The position numbers were made by a program, and so were the translations under genes. DNA of 56,029 nt from Chloroflexota bacterium. GTDB lineage: Bacteria; Chloroflexota; UBA11872; VXNJ01. Of this stretch, positions 43,058 through 50,889 are shown piece by piece. Numbering within the stretch: the stretch's first letter is position 1; each line of letters opens with the position of its first letter. The notes beneath the pieces were generated by a model. It had not been told where the DNA came from and did no database searches. It worked only from the letters and a program-made list of their open reading frames with translations. The stretch lies in assembly GCA_026707405.1 (NCBI GenBank), contig JAPOWW010000006.1, positions 1-56,029 of the forward strand, in the 5' to 3' direction.

Positions 43058-43639
43058 ATGGCCCGTTCAACGCCAGTTTGGGGATTTACAACTAAATCAC
43101 GGGCGATTCAACGGGAGCTCATAAACGAGGTATATGTCAGCGAATACTTTGCCCCCGGTGCTGGGGATTCCCCTCCCCAGCACCGCCCTTACAAGGCACT
43201 ATGGGATACCGGAGCAACTAACTGTGTCATCTCTCGACGGGTTGCCTCCGAATTGTCATTGATTCCCATCGGCCGCGTGGAGGTCCGAGGTGTCGGTCGC
43301 GGTAGTAAGGCCAATCTGTTTGAGACTGATGCTTACCTTGTCAATGTAGGTCTCCCAAACAAGGTTGAACTTGTGGGTGTTCGAGTGTCTGAAGGCGACG
43401 TGGCTGGAGTAGACGTGCTGCTCGGGATGGATGTGATTTCTCAAGGAGACTTCGCGATATCGAACCGGGATGGACAGACCTGGTGGACATTCCGAATTCC
43501 TTCAACAGCCCGTTTTGACTTTGTTGAAGAGATCAACCGTGACAAATCAAGAATGGGGCCAGACGGGATTCCTCTGAGTCGGCGCGAACGCCGAAAGCGC
43601 GAGAGAAATCGGAAACGTACCGGAGGACGTCAAGACTGA
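43058..43639 (+). CDS. Retropepsin-like aspartic protease domain protein
   Basis: 193 residues. The catalytic motif ALWDTGATNCVISRRVA (about 47-63) is the D-T/S-G hallmark of retroviral-type aspartic proteases; a second hydrophobic-hydrophobic-G element (VDVLLGMDVISQGDF) follows about 65 residues later as in the family. One motif per chain means it would act as a dimer. The C-terminal tail is strongly basic (RRERRKRERNRKR), which may bind nucleic acid or be disordered. Linked to the DUF5678 gene upstream by a four-base gap. In this place it could be mistaken for the phage head protease, but that is encoded separately at 45088. Confidence 0.8.
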   Translation: MARSTPVWGFTTKSRAIQRELINEVYVSEYFAPGAGDSPPQHRPYKALWDTGATNCVISRRVASELSLIPIGRVEVRGVGRGSKANLFETDAYLVNVGLPNKVELVGVRVSEGDVAGVDVLLGMDVISQGDFAISNRDGQTWWTFRIPSTARFDFVEEINRDKSRMGPDGIPLSRRERRKRERNRKRTGGRQD

Positions 43640-43731
43640 TCTTTCGGCAGTACAGATCGTGCCTTTGAGACCAAGATGCTCTGAAAATAGGTACCCTAGA
43701 CTCATTGAGTTGCCGTACATTAGTTTCCTGG

Positions 43732-44829
43732 TCAATCTAATCCATAACGCTCGACCGTAGCCGGGTTGAGCTCGAGGCCCAATCCGAGCTTGTCGGGATC
43801 GGGCGCCCAATCCGGGCCGGACGGCACCGGAAACTCCTTGTACAGAATGCGGTCCGCTTCCTCGACGGTGCCCAGAACCTCCACCACCAGCATGTTGGGC
43901 GTGGCGCAGGCGAGATGGAGGTGGACCAGCTGGTAGCCGTGTGACGCGACGGGGATGTTGAACGCGTCGGCGAGCTGAGCGACTTTCATCCACTCGGTAA
44001 CCCCGCCGACCCTGCCGACGTCGGGCTGAGCGATGTCGGCGGCCCCGCGCACAAGCAGGTCTTTGAACCCGTACTTGGTGTATTCGTGCTCGCCGGTGGC
44101 GACGGGGATCGGGATAGCCCGGGCGACGCGGGCGAGGCCGTCGATGTCGTCGGCCATGACCGGCTCTTCGAGCCAGCCGACGTCGTATTCCTGAAACCTC
44201 GGGGACAGCCCTATGGCCTGCTTGGCGGTGTAGCCGTTGTTGGCGTCTATGTAGATCTCGACATCGTCCCCGACCGCCTCACGCACCGCGCGGAGGCGGC
44301 TGAGGTCTTGCCGGGTCTTGGAACCGAAGTCCATTCCGACCTTCATCTTGACGCGGCGCATCCCGCGTTCGACGTAGCCGGTCTGCTCCTCGACAAGCTC
44401 CTCTCGCGTGAACGAAGTCCATCCGCCGCTGCCGTAGATCGGGGTCGATTCGCGGCAGGGTCCCAGAAGCTTGAACAGCGGCAGCCCCAGGTACTTGGCC
44501 TTGAGGTCCCAGAGGGCGATGTCGACGGCGGACAAGGCCTGGATTGCGACGCCCTTGCGTCCGAATCCGCGGACCTGCCAGAACATGGCCTGCCAGAGAC
44601 CCTCGATATGCAGCGGATCGGCCCCGATCAGCAACGGCTTGAGGTCGTGTTCGATCACCTCCCGCACGGCGCGGCTGGCTGTGGACATGCCGAGACCTTC
44701 AACGCCCTCGTCGGTTTCGACGTGCACGAAGCAATGACCGCCGGTGCCCATCTTCGTGGCCGTGGCGTCGGCGACGGCGCGGCTGCGCGGGACGGCCACC
44801 AGCGACGTGCGCACCTGGGTGATTTTCAT
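43732..44829 (-). CDS. Enolase-superfamily dehydratase/racemase (mandelate racemase-like)
   Basis: 365 residues from ATG 44829 with GGAGAA upstream. An N-terminal capping domain is followed by the (beta/alpha)7 barrel. Catalytic K-x-K is at Lys161 and Lys163 (VKMKVGMD), metal ligands at Asp195 (DANNGY), Glu221/222 (LEEPVMADD) and Glu247 (GEHEY), and the general base histidine at His297 (ASHGYQLVHLH). These fit an acid-sugar dehydratase or racemase of the mandelate racemase subgroup. It lies on the opposite strand inside the phage-type module, between the terminase block and the prohead protease, so it is a host-type insertion or the module was assembled around it. Confidence 0.92.
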   Translation of the reverse strand: MKITQVRTSLVAVPRSRAVADATATKMGTGGHCFVHVETDEGVEGLGMSTASRAVREVIEHDLKPLLIGADPLHIEGLWQAMFWQVRGFGRKGVAIQALSAVDIALWDLKAKYLGLPLFKLLGPCRESTPIYGSGGWTSFTREELVEEQTGYVERGMRRVKMKVGMDFGSKTRQDLSRLRAVREAVGDDVEIYIDANNGYTAKQAIGLSPRFQEYDVGWLEEPVMADDIDGLARVARAIPIPVATGEHEYTKYGFKDLLVRGAADIAQPDVGRVGGVTEWMKVAQLADAFNIPVASHGYQLVHLHLACATPNMLVVEVLGTVEEADRILYKEFPVPSGPDWAPDPDKLGLGLELNPATVERYGLD

Positions 44830-45087
44830 ATTGGAAGTTCTCCTGCTGCCGGGGATATGCGAGAGGGTAGCAAACCCGCCAAGCAGGAGGTCGGAATCGG
44901 GCTTCCGGCGTCCTGAAGCGGGGGGCAACCGTCGCGGCATCCAGCGACTCCCGCGTCGGTACGAAATCAGCACCTGAGAGGCCGGCGAAAAATCGCCCGA
45001 TGATTTTTGGCGACGTTGTAGACGATGGCAAAAACGGCTCATAACTTGGAATGAACGGATAGCTGTGGGGGCTAGCAATGAGGAATC

Positions 45088-45756
45088 GTGGATACAAAGA
45101 CGCTTACGGCTCCCATCGAGCTTATGGAGGACGGCCCTGAAGGGGCGGTAGTTGCGAGGATCGCCACGCTCGGCGTGGTCGACCGCGACGGCGATCTGAC
45201 GATCCCCGGCGCGTTCGGCTCGGTCGAGGACGTAAAGGTCTCGCCTTTCAACCACTCAAGCGCCTATGGAGCGGCGCTGCCGGTTGGGGTGGGGAAGGTG
45301 TTCGAGCGCGGCGGCGCGGCCTTCTTCGAGGGGCTGCTGTTCCTGGACACCATCGGCGGCCGGGAACTGCACACGACCCTGAAACGGCTGAGCGAGGCTG
45401 GCGCGCCCTGCGAGTGGTCGGACGGATTCGAGGTGGTCGAGTCCGAGGACGCGGTGCGCGGCGATCAGAGGGTCCGCGTGCTCAAGCGGCTCGCGCTGTT
45501 CGAGGTCTCGCCGGTCCTACGCGGAGCGGGAATCGGAACGCGGACGGTGAGCGTGAAGTCGGACGCCGTTCCAGAGGCTCAGGGTGAGCGGTGGGTTTCA
45601 CCCTCACCCCAACCCTCTCCCGTCAAGGGAGAGGGAGTTACGGAAGCCGCTTGGACAGGTTCAGGGCAGGCGGAACGGGATTTTGCGGAATTGCAGGTTA
45701 TTGAAGCCCGAATGGCGGGCAGGGATGTTTTGGCCAGTCTCAACACGGAGGTTTAG
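45088..45756 (+). CDS. HK97-type prohead protease with repeat-derived insertion
   Basis: 222 residues from GTG 45088. Core protease region: VVDRDGDLTIPGAF, then SPFNHSSAYGAALPVGVGKV with the catalytic histidine, CEWSDGFEVVE where the nucleophile serine is expected, and LFEVSPVLRGAGIGTRTVSV. The protease cleaves the capsid delta domain during maturation. After residue 155 a segment from about 45570 to 45672 is made of dispersed repeats: CAGAGGCTCAGGGTGAGCGG, then a CCCTCACCCC...GGGAGAGGGAG palindrome giving VSPSPQPSPVKGEG, then GGTTCAGGGCAGGCGG. The frame stays open and resumes with ERDFAELQVIEARM. The insertion is in the C-terminal tail, outside the catalytic core. Confidence 0.9.
   Translation: MDTKTLTAPIELMEDGPEGAVVARIATLGVVDRDGDLTIPGAFGSVEDVKVSPFNHSSAYGAALPVGVGKVFERGGAAFFEGLLFLDTIGGRELHTTLKRLSEAGAPCEWSDGFEVVESEDAVRGDQRVRVLKRLALFEVSPVLRGAGIGTRTVSVKSDAVPEAQGERWVSPSPQPSPVKGEGVTEAAWTGSGQAERDFAELQVIEARMAGRDVLASLNTEV
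45599..45636. repeat. REP-like palindromic repeat, copy 3, inside the prohead protease gene
   Basis: CACCCTCACCCCAACCCTCT then CCCGTCAAGGGAGAGGGAG, translated as SPSPQPSPVKGEG. It is flanked on both sides by pieces of the CAGG(C)TCAGGG family, so a composite element was inserted. Confidence 0.85.
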
Positions 45757-45761
45757 AGGTT

Positions 45762-47009
45762 ATGGCTACTGGAATCAGGACGATGCGCGACGAGCTGACC
45801 GCCAAGCGCGAGCAGCTTCATCGCATATTCGAGGAAGCGAGGGACGGCGAGTCCTACGACTACGAGCGAGTGAAATCGATCGTGGGCGGACCGAACGCCG
45901 TGCGTGACGAGGTCAAGCGGCGCACGAAGGAGATCGACGAGCTCGCGAAGAAGCTCGATGACGCCGTCGAAGCGGCGAGGGTCGCGGAGGACAACAGGCG
46001 CGCGCTGGAGGACGACCGCCGTCCGTTCGCACCGCCGCCCCATCCGGCGACGGGCGACGCCAGGGCGGTCCAGCCGAAGAGCCTGGGACGGCTGTTCGTG
46101 GAGTCCGCCGCGTACAAGGGCATGGTGGGGATGAACGGCCCGGCGTCGGTGCTCGACATCGGCGCGAGCGAGTTCAAGGCGCTGTTCCAGACTAGCGCCG
46201 GCTGGTCGCCTGAGGCGCTGCGCGAGGGACGCGTGGAGCTAAAGCCGGAGCGCCCGGTCACGGTGGTCAACTTCATTCCGACTTCACCGACCAACCAGAA
46301 CTCGGTGAAGTACATGGAAGAGACCACCTTCAACAACGCGGCGGTGGAGAAGGCCGAAGCCGACGCGTATCCCGAGGCGTCGCTGGCGCTCACGGAGAAG
46401 TCGCAGTCGGTGCAGAAGATAGCGGTCTTCCTGCCGGTGACCGACGAGCAGCTCGAAGACGAGGAACAGGCCGAGGGTTACGTCAACGACCGGCTGGCCT
46501 TCATGCTCCAACAGCGGCTCGATTTGCAGGTGCTGCGGGGCGACGGAAGCACTCCGAACCTGCTCGGCACCAACAACGTCACGGGCATTCAGACGCAGGC
46601 GAAGGGAACCGATCCCACGCCGGACGCGTTCTACAAGCTCTTCCGAAAGATCCGGTCGGACGGCTTCGCCGAGCCGAGCGTGGTGTTCGTCCATCCGAAC
46701 GACTGGGAGGGCATCCGGCTGCTGCGGACCGCTGACGGCGTCTACATCTGGGGATCTCCCAGCGAGCCGGGGCCGGAGCGAATCTGGGGCGTTCGCGTGG
46801 TGCAGACCACGGCGGCGACGCAGAACACGGCGACGGCGGGCGACTACGCGACGTACTCGGCGCTTCGCGTCAAGCGCGGCGTCGAGATCAGGGTGAGCGA
46901 CTCGCACTCGACCTATTTCGTCGAGGGCAGGCAGGCGATCCGCGCCGACCTGCGGGCGGCGGTCGTCCACTACCGGCCCAAGGCGTTTGGGACGGTAACG
47001 GGGATCTGA
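45762..47009 (+). CDS. HK97-fold major capsid protein
   Basis: 415 residues, ATG 45762 after AGAGGTT, five bases after the protease stop. The first 95 residues are a charged coiled coil (ELTAKREQLHRIFEEA, KRRTKEIDELAKKLDDAVEA) that serves as the delta scaffolding domain and should be removed by the protease. The mature part has the N-arm near LGRLFVESAAYKGM, the E-loop and spine helix region SVQKIAVFLPVTDEQLEDEE, P-domain LDLQVLRGDGSTPNLLG, and the closing strands RADLRAAVVHYRPKAFG. This is a normal complete HK97 capsid gene. Confidence 0.95.
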   Translation: MATGIRTMRDELTAKREQLHRIFEEARDGESYDYERVKSIVGGPNAVRDEVKRRTKEIDELAKKLDDAVEAARVAEDNRRALEDDRRPFAPPPHPATGDARAVQPKSLGRLFVESAAYKGMVGMNGPASVLDIGASEFKALFQTSAGWSPEALREGRVELKPERPVTVVNFIPTSPTNQNSVKYMEETTFNNAAVEKAEADAYPEASLALTEKSQSVQKIAVFLPVTDEQLEDEEQAEGYVNDRLAFMLQQRLDLQVLRGDGSTPNLLGTNNVTGIQTQAKGTDPTPDAFYKLFRKIRSDGFAEPSVVFVHPNDWEGIRLLRTADGVYIWGSPSEPGPERIWGVRVVQTTAATQNTATAGDYATYSALRVKRGVEIRVSDSHSTYFVEGRQAIRADLRAAVVHYRPKAFGTVTGI

Positions 47010-47012
47010 CGA

Positions 47013-47120
47013 ATGGCGCGAACGATAGAGATCGAAACCGTCGACAGAGGCGCGGTCGCATTCGGGCCGGTCGAGGAATCGTCGAGACCAGATCAATGGA
47101 GGGTTCATAGATGGGAGTAA
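47013..47120 (+). CDS. Very small ORF between capsid and next virion gene
   Basis: 35 codons, ATG 47013 three bases after the capsid stop, ending TAA at 47120 and overlapping the next gene's ATG at 47111. The product starts MARTIEIETVDRGAVAFGPV and has no recognised family. It may be a real small head protein or only a spacer carrying the ribosome-binding site GGAGGG for the next gene. Confidence 0.3.
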   Translation: MARTIEIETVDRGAVAFGPVEESSRPDQWRVHRWE

Positions 47121-47515
47121 TTCAAGGCGGAAAGGTCATCGAGGGCGCGCTCGCGCGGCCGGTCCAGGAGGTCTCGTTCGAGATCGGCCGGGAAGCGTCC
47201 AACGTCGTCAACGTGGCGATCGAGATGCGGGTCGGCGGTCAGGCTGTGACCGAGCGCGCGCGGGGGGAGTTCTACCTCTCCGACGACGCGAACGGCGACT
47301 CGCTGACCGCCACCGCGCCGAGCGGCGGCCTGGCCGTCGGGACGAACGGCGTAATCCTGAGCGAGCACACGTCCGGCAAGCATTTCACCGCGATATCCGA
47401 GGCGGACGGGAGCATCGATATCAACATCCGCCACGCCGGAGCCAGGACCTGGCGTCTGATCGCGGTGATGAACGACGGTCGAATTACACCCAGCGCCGCC
47501 ATCAGGTTCGCGTGA
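47111..47515 (+). CDS. Probable virion structural protein (head decoration or fibre-like)
   Basis: 134 residues from ATG 47111 with GGAGGG seven bases upstream. Beta-rich and polar: VSFEIGREASNVVNVAIEM, GEFYLSDDANGDSLTAT, then TSGKHFTAISEADGSIDINI. Position immediately after the capsid gene, size and composition fit a capsid decoration or head-fibre protein, as in many HK97-like modules. No specific family recognised. Its TGA overlaps the next ATG (ATGA), so translation is coupled. Confidence 0.6.
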   Translation: MGVIQGGKVIEGALARPVQEVSFEIGREASNVVNVAIEMRVGGQAVTERARGEFYLSDDANGDSLTATAPSGGLAVGTNGVILSEHTSGKHFTAISEADGSIDINIRHAGARTWRLIAVMNDGRITPSAAIRFA

Positions 47516-47676
47516 TGAACATGCGAGACCTCACGGCGGCGCCACCAATCTTCGAAGAGCCCGGCGGCGCGCCCCGGACAGCCCCCACGCGGGGCCGCCG
47601 CCGCGCTCGGACTCGACGCGGGAGCGGCGCGAGGGCCGGGGGGACCCGCGCCGGGGGAGCGGCCAGATGGCCGTAA
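47515..47676 (+). CDS. Small arginine-rich coupled ORF
   Basis: 53 codons. ATG 47515 overlaps the preceding TGA as TGATG, and its end overlaps the connector gene start by ten bases. The product is rich in Arg, Gly and Pro (PTRGRRRARTRRGSGARAGG) and could bind nucleic acid or be disordered. Coupling on both sides favours translation, but base composition alone could keep this frame open. No family recognised. Confidence 0.35.
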   Translation: MNMRDLTAAPPIFEEPGGAPRTAPTRGRRRARTRRGSGARAGGTRAGGAARWP

Positions 47677-48281
47677 CCGACGCGTACGCCTCCCCGGCGG
47701 CCTATCGCAAGCTGATCTCGAAGACCGACTCCGCCGACGACGCGGAGATCGACATCGACCTCAAGGCCGTGTCGCGGTACCTGGACAGGGTGCTGGGACG
47801 GTCCTTCACGAAGGACGCCCGGGCGGTGGGGCGCATCTTCATGCGGCAGCCGCAGGGCGATCCGCGCGTTCTCTGGGTGGACGACCTGGCGGCGGTCCCG
47901 ACCTCGATAAAGATCGACGAAGACGGCGACGGCGGCTTTGCCGGCGAGACCGCGCTGGCGGCGGACGAGTTCGAGCTATGGCCGCTCAACGCCAACAGGG
48001 GATCCGAACCGCGTCCGTGGACGGCGATCCACTTGCCGCCTTCGGGCGGCACGGCCGGATGGCCGGCGGGCCGCCGGGTGGAAGTCACCGCCCAGTGGGG
48101 CTGGCCGGCCATACCCGAAGCCATAGCCACGGCGACGGTGCACCTGACGGCGGTACTGCGGCTGGAGACGCCCAGGGCCACCGGACGGGTGCCCGAGCTG
48201 GGAGGCGCGTTCGAGGCGAGCCGCGAGGCGGAAGGCATCGTGCGAGAGCTTGCCGGCGCGTACCGGCGGGTGCGGTTCTGA
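47667..48281 (+). CDS. Head-tail connector protein (gp6-like)
   Basis: 204 residues. An N-terminal helical part (YASPAAYRKLISKTDSADDA, DIDLKAVSRYLDRVLGRSF) is followed by a beta insertion VLWVDDLAAVPTSIKIDEDG and a C-terminal helix bundle (IPEAIATATVHLTAVLRL). This helix-beta-helix plan matches the gp6-like adaptor ring that joins portal and tail. Its stop overlaps the next ATG (TGATGG), so gene order and coupling fit a standard HK97 neck module. Confidence 0.8.
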   Translation: MAVTDAYASPAAYRKLISKTDSADDAEIDIDLKAVSRYLDRVLGRSFTKDARAVGRIFMRQPQGDPRVLWVDDLAAVPTSIKIDEDGDGGFAGETALAADEFELWPLNANRGSEPRPWTAIHLPPSGGTAGWPAGRRVEVTAQWGWPAIPEAIATATVHLTAVLRLETPRATGRVPELGGAFEASREAEGIVRELAGAYRRVRF

Positions 48282-48652
48282 TGGCCGCGAAATCGAGAAC
48301 GCATCCGGTCAGGGGCCTGGACCGGATTACGAGGAAGCTCGACCGCGACCTGGTCGAGCGGCCCCTGGCGAGCCTGCTGCGCACGGCGGCCGCCGCTGCT
48401 CAGCGGGTAGCCAGCGAACGAGCGCCCCGCGTAACCGGGGCGCTGGCGCGGAGCATCACCGCCAAGACCGGCTCGCGGATGGCCAAGGTCGGATCGACCC
48501 TGTCCTACGCGCGGGCGGTGGAGGAGGGCGCGCCGCCGCGTCGAGAGGGCCGGTTCTTCATGCGGGCGGCGGCGGAACACGTCCGGCGCGAGATGCCGCG
48601 CTGGCTCCACGAGATGGGCCGCGCCATAGGCGCAAGGTGGTCGGGACGGTGA
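48281..48652 (+). CDS. HK97 gp10-like neck/tail-completion protein
   Basis: 123 residues from ATG 48281. The pattern of a long helix (LDRITRKLDRDLVERPLASL), then RVASERAPRVTGALARSITA and YARAVEEGAPPRREGRFFMR is characteristic of gp10-like proteins: the R-x-x-TG-x-L-x-x-S-I motif and the Y-A-x-x-V-E-x-G motif are both clear. The protein seals or completes the head-tail joint. Start overlaps the upstream stop. Confidence 0.87.
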   Translation: MAAKSRTHPVRGLDRITRKLDRDLVERPLASLLRTAAAAAQRVASERAPRVTGALARSITAKTGSRMAKVGSTLSYARAVEEGAPPRREGRFFMRAAAEHVRREMPRWLHEMGRAIGARWSGR

Positions 48653-48710
48653 GCACAGGCGTAGTAGATGGAAGCGTCCGAACGGGGCGCGAGGTTTTTT
48701 CACGGAAAGG

Positions 48711-49169
48711 ATGGTTGAACGAATGAATATCCGCGCGGCGCTCGGTCGCCTCGTAGCGATCCAGGGCGGGCTTTCGATAACGGACCCGATAGCGGTCTCG
48801 GTGGGCGCGGCGTACAAGTACGTCCCACGGCAGTCGACCACGCTGCCGGCCACGCCGAGCTGGATGAACGACTGGACGCTGATTCGCGAAGAGCGGCACA
48901 TCGACATGCGGATCCAGTTCTACACGGTCCACATGCAGCTATTCGTCAGGGACGCGGACCAGGACCAGGCCGCGGACGTCGCGAGCGCCTTCATGGAGAA
49001 GACGGTCGAAGCGCTCGACGCCGACGTGACGCTGAACGGCACGGTTACCCGGCAGAGCCTGCGCGGCGGCGAGCCGACGCTGGTGAGCCTGGAGCGGGGC
49101 GGGCTGTCGTACATCGGCCTCGACCTGTTCCTGGACCTGGAGATGAAGGAAGCCAAGAGCTTCTCGTAG
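48711..49169 (+). CDS. Tail terminator/minor tail protein candidate
   Basis: 152 residues from ATG 48711, or 148 from ATG 48723. Contains MNIRAALGRLVAIQGGLSIT, then YKYVPRQSTTLPATPSWM and a beta-rich second half ending ERGGLSYIGLDLFLDLEMKE. Size, alpha/beta composition and place between gp10-like and tail-tube genes fit a tail terminator. Assignment is by position more than by motif. Confidence 0.6.
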   Translation: MVERMNIRAALGRLVAIQGGLSITDPIAVSVGAAYKYVPRQSTTLPATPSWMNDWTLIREERHIDMRIQFYTVHMQLFVRDADQDQAADVASAFMEKTVEALDADVTLNGTVTRQSLRGGEPTLVSLERGGLSYIGLDLFLDLEMKEAKSFS

Positions 49170-49233
49170 GGGAGCTGAAAGGAGGTTGGCCTATCGGGAA
49201 ACACACGCGGGCATGGGGGTGGGGGCCGGAAGG

Positions 49234-49270
49234 TCCTCACCCCAACCCTCTCGCCGGAAGGGGGAGGGAG
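49234..49270. repeat. REP-like palindromic repeat, copy 4
   Basis: TCCTCACCCCAACCCTCTCG then GGAAGGGGGAGGGAG, in the gap (49170-49405) before the tail-tube gene. Apart from this element and the ribosome-binding site GGAG near 49392 nothing was seen in that gap. Confidence 0.75.
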
Positions 49271-49405
49271 TGGATTCCCGCTTTTCGAATTTGCGGGAAG
49301 GACGGGAGTTATCCCGGAAAGGAGGCGTGAGATAGAGGACTCTCACACGTATAGGCGGACGGACGACAGGCGAAACACGTCGCACAAGAAAGGAGCAGAT
49401 GCCTG

Positions 49406-50455
49406 ATGGGTTCGGCAATCAAGTCGGCGACGAAGATTCAAGTGGGCAAGGAGACGGCGCGCGGCACGGCGGTGGCGGCGGCGAGGCGAATAGTCACGCC
49501 GCAGGCGACCTACCGCCGCCAGGAGACGTTCGAGCACTTCGAAGAGGACATGGACGGCCTGCTGACGCGGTCGTCGCGGCCGCCGCTCAACATCCGCAAC
49601 GGCACGGAGCTGGAGATCGGCGGGTTTCCGCTCGACTTCGAGCAGATACTGCTGCCGCTGCTTTCGGGGGTGAAGGGCGGGGTCGCGCCCACCAGCCCGG
49701 GCACGGGCGCGGCGCGGCTGTGGACGTTCAAGCCCAGCGCGTCGGCGGACCCCGCGCCCGACACGTTCACGGTCGAGTTCGAGGAATCGGACTTCACGAG
49801 CAACGCCGAGATGGAGGCGGCGTACGGGTTCACGACGGAGCTGGAGATCACCGGCAGCGACGAGGGCGCGCCGGAGGTCAGGTTCATCATGACCGCCCGC
49901 AGGACTTCCGACGCCACCAAGACGGCCGGGTTGTCGCTGCCGTCGCTCATTCCGGCGGCCAACGCCCGCTGGTCGGTGTACGTCGACGACACCTGGGCGA
50001 ACCTGGGGAACACCAAAATCAGCGGCCAGGTATACGGGTTCACGTGGAAGCTCAGCGAGTTCCTGCGGCCCGGCTACTACCTGGACAACCGCGCCGACCT
50101 CGACTTCAGCAAGTACGAGTTCGGCAGGCGCCGCGTGGAGCTTTCGCTCGACGTTGTGCACGATCCGGGCAGCTCGGCGCTCGTGCAGACCGAGGAGGCG
50201 CACAAGAGCAAAGGGGTCACGCGCTTCGTTCGCGTGGAGATCACCGGCCCGGCGTTCACCGCGCCGGACAACGAGCTCAACCGCTTCGTGCGGCTCGACG
50301 GCGCATTCACGCACATGGACGGCTCGATGGAGGAGCGCGGCGGCGACCGCGAAGGGCTCATGTCGACGCAGCTTGTGCTCCAGAGCACCTACGACGCGGT
50401 CAGCACGCAGGACCTTCAGATAGCCGTGCAGAACGATCTGGCTGCGTTTCCGTAG
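49406..50455 (+). CDS. Phage tail tube protein
   Basis: 349 residues. The start AIKSATKIQVGKETARGTAV and the RRQETFEHFEEDMDGLLTRS region are typical of large tail-tube proteins of siphophages, followed by GGFPLDFEQILLPLLSGVKG, a middle domain and FDNELNRFVRL-type closing strands. The protein would stack as hexameric rings round the tape-measure protein. ATG 49406 is used; a longer frame in another register covers the same DNA but is a shadow. A REP-like palindrome begins one base after the stop. Confidence 0.85.
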   Translation: MGSAIKSATKIQVGKETARGTAVAAARRIVTPQATYRRQETFEHFEEDMDGLLTRSSRPPLNIRNGTELEIGGFPLDFEQILLPLLSGVKGGVAPTSPGTGAARLWTFKPSASADPAPDTFTVEFEESDFTSNAEMEAAYGFTTELEITGSDEGAPEVRFIMTARRTSDATKTAGLSLPSLIPAANARWSVYVDDTWANLGNTKISGQVYGFTWKLSEFLRPGYYLDNRADLDFSKYEFGRRRVELSLDVVHDPGSSALVQTEEAHKSKGVTRFVRVEITGPAFTAPDNELNRFVRLDGAFTHMDGSMEERGGDREGLMSTQLVLQSTYDAVSTQDLQIAVQNDLAAFP

Positions 50456-50493
50456 CCCCCTCACCCTAACCCTCTCCCACGTAGGGGAGAGGG
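50456..50493. repeat. REP-like palindromic repeat, copy 5
   Basis: CCCCCTCACCCTAACCCTCT then CCCACGTAGGGGAGAGGG, directly after the tail-tube stop codon and before the tail chaperone gene. Confidence 0.8.
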
Positions 50494-50514
50494 AACACAA
50501 CAAGGAGTTGCTAA

Positions 50515-50889
50515 ATGCTTACCAACAAGTCGAAGCTCACCGATCAGGTGGGCGTCCCGCACGAGCCTGGCGAGTGGATGAAGTTCCGCGCGCTCTCGTG
50601 GCGTGACCTGCAAGCGGCCGAGGAAGCGCAGATGGCCCGGGCTCTCCGGGAGGTGGCGGGACTGTCGCCGCAGGCGTTTGAGTTTTTGCAGAACCAGGCT
50701 GTCCAGCAGCAGGCTTCGGCGGGCCAGTTCGACCAGACCGTGATGCTCCGCTCCGGCATAGCCGAGTGGTCTTACGGGGAACCGGTATCGCCCGAAGCAC
50801 TCGACCGTCTCGACAGGCGGACGGCGGAGTGGGCGTACGGCGAGATCGTGCGGCGCAACGTGATCGAGAGGGCCGAGGGGGAAGGCTAG
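50515..50889 (+). CDS. Tail assembly chaperone, first frame (gpG-like)
   Basis: 124 residues from ATG 50515 with AAGGAG upstream. Mostly helical: KFRALSWRDLQAAEEAQMAR, a Gln-rich QNQAVQQQASAGQ linker, and DRLDRRTAEWAYGEIVRRNV. Position directly between tail tube and tape-measure genes and the overlapping -1 frame identify it as the G-type tail chaperone. The last codons read GAG GGG GAA GGC TAG, giving a G5 run where a -1 slip would extend the protein into the next frame. Confidence 0.75.
   Translation: MLTNKSKLTDQVGVPHEPGEWMKFRALSWRDLQAAEEAQMARALREVAGLSPQAFEFLQNQAVQQQASAGQFDQTVMLRSGIAEWSYGEPVSPEALDRLDRRTAEWAYGEIVRRNVIERAEGEG

Noticed and set aside
43058..43639. Retropepsin-like gene as the phage head protease
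   Set aside because: An HK97-type serine prohead protease is encoded at 45088 next to the capsid gene; the retropepsin pairs with DUF5678 instead.
49399..50469. Alternative 356-codon plus-strand frame over the tail-tube gene
   Set aside because: The neighbouring frame (49406-50455) has tail-tube motifs; this one has none.
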